Shown: in pieces, positions 5,602 through 8,020 of the stretch
How positions within the stretch are numbered: position 1 is the first letter of the stretch
Layout of the letters: each line of letters begins with the position of its first letter
Source of the DNA: Planctomycetota bacterium
GTDB lineage: Bacteria > Planctomycetota > UBA1135 > UBA2386
Length of the DNA stretch: 8,020 bases
Direction: 5' to 3'
Assembly (NCBI GenBank): GCA_016793305.1
Contig: JAEUHU010000413.1
Coordinates: forward strand, 1 to 8,020
The notes under the pieces: model-generated
Told to the model about the DNA's origin: nothing
Databases searched by the model: none
Seen by the model: only the letters and a program-made list of their open reading frames with translations
Position numbers and translations under genes: made by a program

Positions 5602-7284
5602 TTGAACCCGACCCACCTCGGTCGCGGCCTCGCCGGCGTTCTGCTCGGCGCGGTCGCTGTCGCCCAATCGTTCGACTACCCGACGTTCGCGAGCACCGCG
5701 GGGCTGACCCTGAACGGCTCGGCCACCGGCACCGGAACGGCCGTGCGGCTGATCAACGCGGCCGGCCAGCGCGGCAGCTGCTGGCGCACCGTGCCGACCA
5801 AGGTCGCGGAGGGCTTCGACACGACCTTCCAGTTCCAGATGTCGGCGGCGCCCGAAGGCCTCGCATTCGTGATCCACGGCGGCTTGGGTGGAGCCACGAC
5901 CCTCGGCGGCGGTGCTTGGGGCATCGGCTATGGCTATGGCCTCGAGACCACGCCGATCACCAACTGCCTCGCGATCGAGATGGACGCGGTGCAGGACGGT
6001 TGGCTGGACGACACCAGCGCCAACGAACTGTCCGTGCACACGGTCGGCGTCTACGGCAACAGCGAGATCGAGAGCGTCTCGATCGCCCGCATCACCCCGG
6101 CGGTCGACATGTCGAACAGCACGCCGCGCTCGATGCGCGTGCGGTTCGTGCCCGGCGTCAGCGGCCAGCTCGGCACGCTGACCATCTACCTCGTCGACCT
6201 GAACACCCCGCTGCTGACGATCCCGTTCAGTTTCGAGGCCGGCGGCGTCCAGCTGACCGGCGGCAGCACCGGCGGGCTCGGGCTGCTGAACGGTGAGGCC
6301 TGGGTCGGCTTCACTTCGTCGCTGCGCACGGGAGCCGCCACGCAGTCGGCGGAGATCCGTTCGTGGAGCTGGGCGTCGCTGCAGGTGCCGCCCGATTGCT
6401 ACGAGGGCAACATCGGCGCCGGAAGCGGCGGCCCGTACGACGTGCTGACCGTGAACGGCGGCATCGGCGGCTTCTTCCGCACCGCGCAGCTGCTGGTCGG
6501 CGATCCGTTCACCGTCGCGGTGGCCCCACCGCCGGGCGTCGCTTCGGCGCCGTACCTGCTGGTCGCCGGCCTCGGCATCGCCGACGCCTCGACCGTGACG
6601 ACGACGACGTGGGGCAGCGCCTGCTTCCCGCTGCAGCTGCCGATCGATCTCGGCAGCCCGATCGCCCCGCACATGCTCACCGTGCCCGCCGGCTACGGAC
6701 TCAACATGCCGCTGACGATCCAGGCGCTGATGGCGCCGGACCCAGGCAATCCAGGCCTGATCGGGCTCACCAACGCCATCGCAATCCAGTTCAGCCTCGC
6801 CCCGGCTCCGTCCATCACCAACCTGACGCCGTTGTCGGCTCCGGTCGGCGGCACGATCACCGTCACGGGAACCAACTTCTCGCAGTACGCGACGCTGACG
6901 GTCGGGGGCGCCGTGGTGGCGCCGATCGTGAAGACGGCCACGCAGTTGACGTTCGCGATGCCGGCCGGTGTGCCGTGCGGCTCCACCTTCCAGGTCACCA
7001 ACCCCGACGGGGCGACCGCGGTTCGGGCCTTCAATCCCGTGCCGACGATCACCAACACGCTGGTCAACTCCGGCCCGGCGACCGGCGGCACGACGATGAT
7101 CGTGCTGGGCACCGGCTTCGCGCCGGGCATGACGGTCACCGTCAATGGCCTCCCCGCGACCGTGACCGCCACCAACGCGACCGTCGTCACGTTCGTGACG
7201 CCGCCGAATCCGTCGGGCGTGCGGCCCGTGGTGCTGACCACGCCCGGTGGTTGCACCGTGAACACCACCTTCACCTACCTCTGA
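5602..7284 (+). CDS. Secreted L-type-lectin-like protein with two IPT/TIG domains
   Basis: With the TTG at 5602 as start the protein has 560 residues. This start gives a standard signal peptide (NPTHLGRGLAGVLLGAVAVA) cut before Gln22; the GTG at 5518 would add 28 residues of unlikely sequence. Residues about 22-262 resemble the legume/bacterial L-type lectin fold: PEGLAFVIHGG at 84-94, then a Gly-rich GIGYGYG, then CLAIEMDAVQDGWLDD with Glu126, Asp128, Asp136/137 and His146. The order matches the metal-binding E-x-D...D...H set of legume lectins, which hold Ca and Mn for sugar binding. The usual carbohydrate-site Asp before GLAF is Glu85 here. Residues about 263-398 form an unrecognised region that begins DCYEGNIGAGSGG and ends LTNAIAIQF; it has a counterpart in the next gene. 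Two IPT/TIG immunoglobulin-like domains follow, 403-478 and 481-560, each with a 'G-G-T...V-x-G-T-x-F' motif. The protein probably binds glycans outside the cell. No anchor or sorting signal is evident. Confidence 0.88.
   Translation: MNPTHLGRGLAGVLLGAVAVAQSFDYPTFASTAGLTLNGSATGTGTAVRLINAAGQRGSCWRTVPTKVAEGFDTTFQFQMSAAPEGLAFVIHGGLGGATTLGGGAWGIGYGYGLETTPITNCLAIEMDAVQDGWLDDTSANELSVHTVGVYGNSEIESVSIARITPAVDMSNSTPRSMRVRFVPGVSGQLGTLTIYLVDLNTPLLTIPFSFEAGGVQLTGGSTGGLGLLNGEAWVGFTSSLRTGAATQSAEIRSWSWASLQVPPDCYEGNIGAGSGGPYDVLTVNGGIGGFFRTAQLLVGDPFTVAVAPPPGVASAPYLLVAGLGIADASTVTTTTWGSACFPLQLPIDLGSPIAPHMLTVPAGYGLNMPLTIQALMAPDPGNPGLIGLTNAIAIQFSLAPAPSITNLTPLSAPVGGTITVTGTNFSQYATLTVGGAVVAPIVKTATQLTFAMPAGVPCGSTFQVTNPDGATAVRAFNPVPTITNTLVNSGPATGGTTMIVLGTGFAPGMTVTVNGLPATVTATNATVVTFVTPPNPSGVRPVVLTTPGGCTVNTTFTYL
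6499..6795 (+). other. Uncharacterised secreted domain, copy 1 (in the lectin-TIG protein)
   Basis: Residues 300-398 of the lectin-TIG protein begin GDPFTVAVAPPPG and end ALMAPDPGNPGLIGLTNAIAIQF. The next gene has a similar stretch at its residues 42-139. Shared features, in order, are an opening 'G-x-x-x-T-V-A-[VI]-x-x-P', a hydrophobic strand ending in '-L', an 'L-x-V-P-A' strand, then 'A-x-x-x-D-P-x-x-x-x-G-L-x-x-[TS]-N'. This is a by-eye alignment, not a computed one. Confidence 0.5.
6808..7035 (+). other. IPT/TIG domain 1
   Basis: Residues 403-478 of the lectin-TIG protein read PSITNLTPLSAPVGGTITVT, then GTNFSQYATLTVGG, followed by a TQLTFAMPAG strand pair and a closing VTNPDGATA. This is the standard TIG order: 'P-x-I-x-x-x-x-P-x-x-G-P-x-G-G-T-x-[IV]-x-V-x-G-x-x-F', then 'V-x-[FV]-G', then 'V-x-[NT]-x-x-G'. 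Such Ig-like domains are usually extracellular spacers or binding modules. Confidence 0.85.
7042..7281 (+). other. IPT/TIG domain 2
   Basis: Residues 481-560 repeat the TIG layout: PTITNTLVNSGPATGGTTMI, then GTGFAPGMTVTVNGLPATV, VVTFVTPPNPSGVRPVVLTT and PGGCTVNTTFTYL at the very C-terminus. The protein stops directly after the final strand, so no further anchoring domain follows. Confidence 0.85.
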
Positions 7285-7311
7285 TCCCGGCTTCGGGCCG
7301 CCCTACCCAGG

Positions 7312-8020
7312 ATGACCGCCGTGACTCGAACGTCCTCCCTCCGCCTGCCCGCCACGCTGCTCGCGCTGGCCGGGCCGGCTCTCGCCCAGGTGACGCTCTC
7401 CCTCGACGGGCAGAGCGATCGCATCGCCTCGATCGGCAGCTCGGTCACCGTTGCGATCAGCGCGCCGGTCGGCCTGCCGGCGTTCCTCGCCTTCGACTCG
7501 CTGCCCGGGCCCGCCCAGTTCGGCGGCGTCACCGTGCCGCTCGGCCTGTCGCCGGGCCTCGGGGTCGTGTCGCTCGGGATCGTGCCGCCCGGTGGCTATT
7601 CGTTCCCGCTGGCCGTGCCGGCCGTCGAATCGTTGCACGGGGCGAAGCTCTACTTCGCCGCGGCCGTGCTCGACCCGAACGTGCCCGCCGGCCTCGACGT
7701 GTCGAACGGAGCTTCGCTCGCCGTGGTGACGCGGCCGCAGCTGGCTGGTCGCCCGCTGGCGACCTACCCGTTCTTCGAGCACGTGTCGGCGATCAACCGC
7801 CAGTCCGCCGTGCATCTCGGCATCGACCCGCGCCACTCGTTCCTCGTCGGGCAGACCGCGGACCTCTACGTGGTCACGAAGCGGACCAAGGCGCAGTGGG
7901 ACGCGGCGCCGACGCTGGTCGACGCGCGCGGTGCCGCGCAGACGGTGACGTTCCCGGCTGGCGCGACGACGATCCAGCAGTGCACGTTCCAGCTCGACGC
8001 GGGGGCGCTGCCCGGGCCGA
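7312..8020 (+). CDS. Secreted protein of unknown function (partial, runs off the right edge)
   Basis: The frame is open from the ATG at 7312 to the window end: 236 codons with no stop. The N-terminus is a Sec signal peptide (Arg6, Arg11, hydrophobic core 12-24) with predicted cleavage PALA|QVT after residue 25. A GTG at 7321 is an alternative start that would keep the signal peptide. Residues 42-139 resemble residues 300-398 of the protein encoded just upstream. Residues about 140-236 (beginning RPQLAGRPLATYPFFEHVSA) are unrecognised; VGQTADLYVVTKRTKAQW and ARGAAQTVTFPAGATTIQQC suggest further beta-sandwich sequence. It starts 27 bp after the lectin-TIG stop codon, so the two are probably co-transcribed. 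There is no Shine-Dalgarno. The GC-rich third positions match the neighbours. Its role is unknown; an extracellular or surface protein is likely. Confidence 0.85.
   Translation, partial: MTAVTRTSSLRLPATLLALAGPALAQVTLSLDGQSDRIASIGSSVTVAISAPVGLPAFLAFDSLPGPAQFGGVTVPLGLSPGLGVVSLGIVPPGGYSFPLAVPAVESLHGAKLYFAAAVLDPNVPAGLDVSNGASLAVVTRPQLAGRPLATYPFFEHVSAINRQSAVHLGIDPRHSFLVGQTADLYVVTKRTKAQWDAAPTLVDARGAAQTVTFPAGATTIQQCTFQLDAGALPGP
7435..7728 (+). other. Uncharacterised secreted domain, copy 2 (in the rightmost gene)
   Basis: Residues 42-139 of the partial secreted protein begin GSSVTVAISAPVGLP and end AAVLDPNVPAGLDVSNGASL. They align by eye with the domain of the upstream lectin-TIG protein (6499-6795), including the closing 'D-P-N-x-P-x-G-L-x-x-[TS]-N' motif. 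Here the domain follows the signal peptide closely, whereas in the neighbour it lies between the lectin and TIG domains. Confidence 0.5.

Noticed and set aside
3825..6296. A 2.5-kb open frame on the plus strand, encoding an 823-residue product
   Set aside because: It crosses the DUF445 gene in antisense, then the DUF1579-like and lectin genes in another frame. The Arg/Gly/Pro-rich product has no domain, while the overlapping genes have clear family motifs.
1..8020. CRISPR arrays, tRNA genes, rRNA genes, insertion sequences or a defence or toxin-antitoxin system
   Set aside because: I saw no regularly spaced repeats, no cloverleaf-like segment, no transposase motif, and no nuclease, toxin or antitoxin domain. 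Composition is even across the window, with no sign of a recent island.

Overview
The window looks like ordinary chromosomal sequence from a very GC-rich, probably planctomycete-like bacterium. The evidence is strong G/C preference at third codon positions, almost no Shine-Dalgarno sequences, a high share of secreted or lipid-anchored proteins of low complexity, and a lectin/TIG protein whose middle domain resembles repeats I associate with planctomycete secreted proteins. The taxonomic call is inference; there is no rRNA or other decisive marker.

Layout. Positions 1-1268 (minus) hold the N-terminal 422 codons of a putative lipoprotein with carboxypeptidase-regulatory-like beta domains; it runs off the left edge. 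Divergent from it, 1343-1864 (plus) encodes a complete cyclophilin of the eukaryotic CypA type, with a plant-like divergent loop. A convergent gap with two hairpins (1865-1939) separates it from a minus-strand group of three genes, in transcription order: a short DUF445 membrane protein (4220-3606), a secreted helical/HEAT-like protein with a PDZ-like C-terminus (3567-2284), and a small winged-helix-like protein (2203-1940). A 214-bp divergent intergenic region (4221-4434) carries a good sigma70-like promoter for the DUF445 gene. To its right, on the plus strand, are a secreted protein made of two DUF1579-like units (4435-5499), a secreted L-type-lectin-like protein with two IPT/TIG domains (5602-7284), and the first 236 codons of another secreted protein (from 7312) cut by the right edge.

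How the genes fit together. The common theme is the cell envelope and exterior: one lipoprotein, four Sec-type signal peptides (all with predicted cleavage before Gln), and one inner-membrane protein. The cyclophilin is the only clear cytosolic enzyme, and the small winged-helix protein may be a regulator. The lectin-TIG protein and the gene after it appear to share an uncharacterised domain of about 100 residues, so they may be related surface proteins. I see no RNA gene, CRISPR array, insertion sequence, toxin-antitoxin pair or recognisable defence system. The most notable points are the plant-like redox cyclophilin, the shared secreted domain, and promoter boxes lying so close to start codons that several mRNAs may be leaderless.
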